Shown here in pieces: positions 63,289 to 64,000 of a stretch of 64,000 bases of DNA. Made by a program: the position numbers and the translations under genes. The stretch comes from JAMHWF01 sp048500255. Its GTDB lineage: Bacteria; Pseudomonadota; Gammaproteobacteria; Burkholderiales; Burkholderiaceae_C. The DNA lies in the NCBI GenBank assembly GCA_048500255.1, contig JASNYH010000008.1, positions 62,001 through 126,000 of the forward strand, read 5' to 3'. Position 1 is the first letter of the stretch. Every line of letters begins with the position of its first letter. Below the pieces are notes generated by a model. The model had not been told where the DNA came from. It saw nothing but the letters and a program-made list of their open reading frames with translations, and did no database searches.

Positions 63289-64000
63289 GTAGAGCCGCGC
63301 ATTATATCGAGCCTTTCGAGCTCGCCGGTGGCGCAGCGGCCCAGCACTTCGCCGGCGGCCACCAGGCCGAAGGTGGCGGTGACGGCGACGCTCGATCCGT
63401 AGCCGGCGCAGTTGAGGCTGCCGTCGGTGAATATGGCACCGTCGCCGATGTCGCACGCCTGCGGATGCGCGACGCCCTCGCGCGAGTAGACGCACTCGAT
63501 GCCGATCGGCCCGCTGCGCGGCGCTGCATGGTGCTTGCGCAGCCGCTGGCGCAGCGACGCGAGCAGAGGATCGTGCGTCACCGCCGCGAGATCGCCCGTC
63601 TCGACGGCCTGCGCGCGCCGCTTGCCGCCCGCCGCGCCGGTGCACACCAGCGCGCGATGGCGCCCCGCCAGCGCCCACGCGGCGATCGCCGCCTTGGCGC
63701 GCACCTGGTCGCAGGCGTCGACGACGGCGTCGACTTCGCACGGCAGCAGCGCGGGCCAGTTGCGTTCGTCGACGAAATCGTCGACCACGCGCACGTCACA
63801 GCCGGGATGGATCTGCGCGATACGCTCGGCCAGCGCGACCCCCTTTTCGCGGCCGATCGTCGACTCGAGCGCCTGGACCTGGCGGTTGATGTTGCTCTCG
63901 GCCACGTGGTCGAGGTCGATCAGCACGAGCCGCTCGACGCCGCTGCGCGCCAGCGCCTCGGCGGCCCACGAGCCGACGCCGCCCAACCCCACGACGGCGA
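63279..64000 (-). CDS. tcdA: TcdA/ThiF-like E1-type enzyme (5' end outside window)
   Basis: At least 240 codons are visible. The nucleotide-binding motif VVGLGGVGSWAAEALARSG is at the right edge, followed by LVLIDLDHVAESNINRQVQAL, VDAVVDACDQVRAKAAI and VAVTATFGLVAAGEVLG. This matches TcdA, which dehydrates threonylcarbamoyl-adenosine on tRNA to the cyclic form. The stop codon TAG (63281-63279) uses bases 8-10 of the downstream tRNA-Lys gene. The start lies beyond 64000. Confidence 0.9.
   Translation of the reverse strand, partial: AVVGLGGVGSWAAEALARSGVERLVLIDLDHVAESNINRQVQALESTIGREKGVALAERIAQIHPGCDVRVVDDFVDERNWPALLPCEVDAVVDACDQVRAKAAIAAWALAGRHRALVCTGAAGGKRRAQAVETGDLAAVTHDPLLASLRQRLRKHHAAPRSGPIGIECVYSREGVAHPQACDIGDGAIFTDGSLNCAGYGSSVAVTATFGLVAAGEVLGRCATGELERLDIMRGSTGC
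63301..63306 (-). promoter_or_regulatory. -10 box of the tRNA-Lys promoter
   Basis: The minus strand reads TATAAT, a perfect -10, 12 bases before the first tRNA base. It lies within the 3' end of the TcdA-like gene. A convincing -35 is not visible, which is not unusual if other signals help. Confidence 0.6.

Overview
The window is chromosomal DNA from a very GC-rich bacterium. Gene content (E. coli-type gshA, TRAP and Liv transporters, iorAB, DUF1302/DUF1329 pairs, a FeeM-like synthase, tRNA-Lys genes) fits a betaproteobacterium of the order Burkholderiales, perhaps the Rubrivivax/Leptothrix group. That placement is inference from gene content only. Genes are tightly packed, and many neighbours overlap by ATGA or GTGA.

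Region 1 (1-12807, minus strand) is a type I secretion locus. The ATPase/permease and HlyD adaptor are followed by a membrane protein, a 37-residue putative lipoprotein, lipoprotein copy 2, a truncated lipase, lipoprotein copy 1 and a giant lipase with RTX and cadherin-like repeats that runs off the left edge. The lipase-lipoprotein pair is duplicated, and an IS3-family element has landed in codon 4 of lipoprotein copy 2. The lipoprotein genes are near 52% GC in hand-counted samples, against about 80% in a sample of the secretion genes. I read this as a possible secreted toxin with lipoprotein immunity or accessory partners; this is the best candidate for an undescribed system.

Region 2 (13025-23035) is mostly housekeeping and lipid metabolism: a polysaccharide pyruvyl transferase-like protein, amtB behind a sigma-54-type promoter, an ArsC/Spx-like protein, a BamE-like lipoprotein, thiolase next to a FadB-like protein that lacks its NAD-binding domain, a hotdog thioesterase and a PAS-GGDEF protein. 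Region 3 (21857-28590, minus) is a Liv-type ABC importer with an acyl-CoA synthetase embedded in the operon.

Region 4 (28745-32558) is a bufferin-type copper-response locus: an ECF sigma factor and NrsF-like anti-sigma are divergent from bufA-bufB-bufC-doxX. A GTAACC-N16-CGAA promoter lies in front of bufA. Region 5 (32697-34513) is a CHASE3-type histidine kinase with its response regulator. Region 6 (34628-42349) has indolepyruvate oxidoreductase genes iorA-iorB running into a TRAP transporter, with a divergent LysR regulator and a palindrome-rich intergenic region. gshA follows.

Region 7 (43994-59325) is a probable regulon of one AraC/EutR-like regulator. It contains an envelope module (DUF1329, DUF1302 outer-membrane protein, RND transporter, YCF48 protein) plus an aldehyde dehydrogenase, then an aminotransferase, amino-acid permease, Tm-1-like protein, HAD hydrolase and DadA-like oxidase. 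The two blocks are preceded by the same bipartite 38-bp site, which argues that they work together, probably in uptake and breakdown of an amine or amino acid.

Region 8 (59329-64000) holds a nitroreductase, a hybrid histidine kinase, a FeeM-like N-acyl amino acid synthase, two tRNA-Lys genes with a terminator, and the 3' part of a TcdA/ThiF-like gene whose stop codon lies inside the second tRNA gene. I saw no CRISPR array, rRNA or replication origin.
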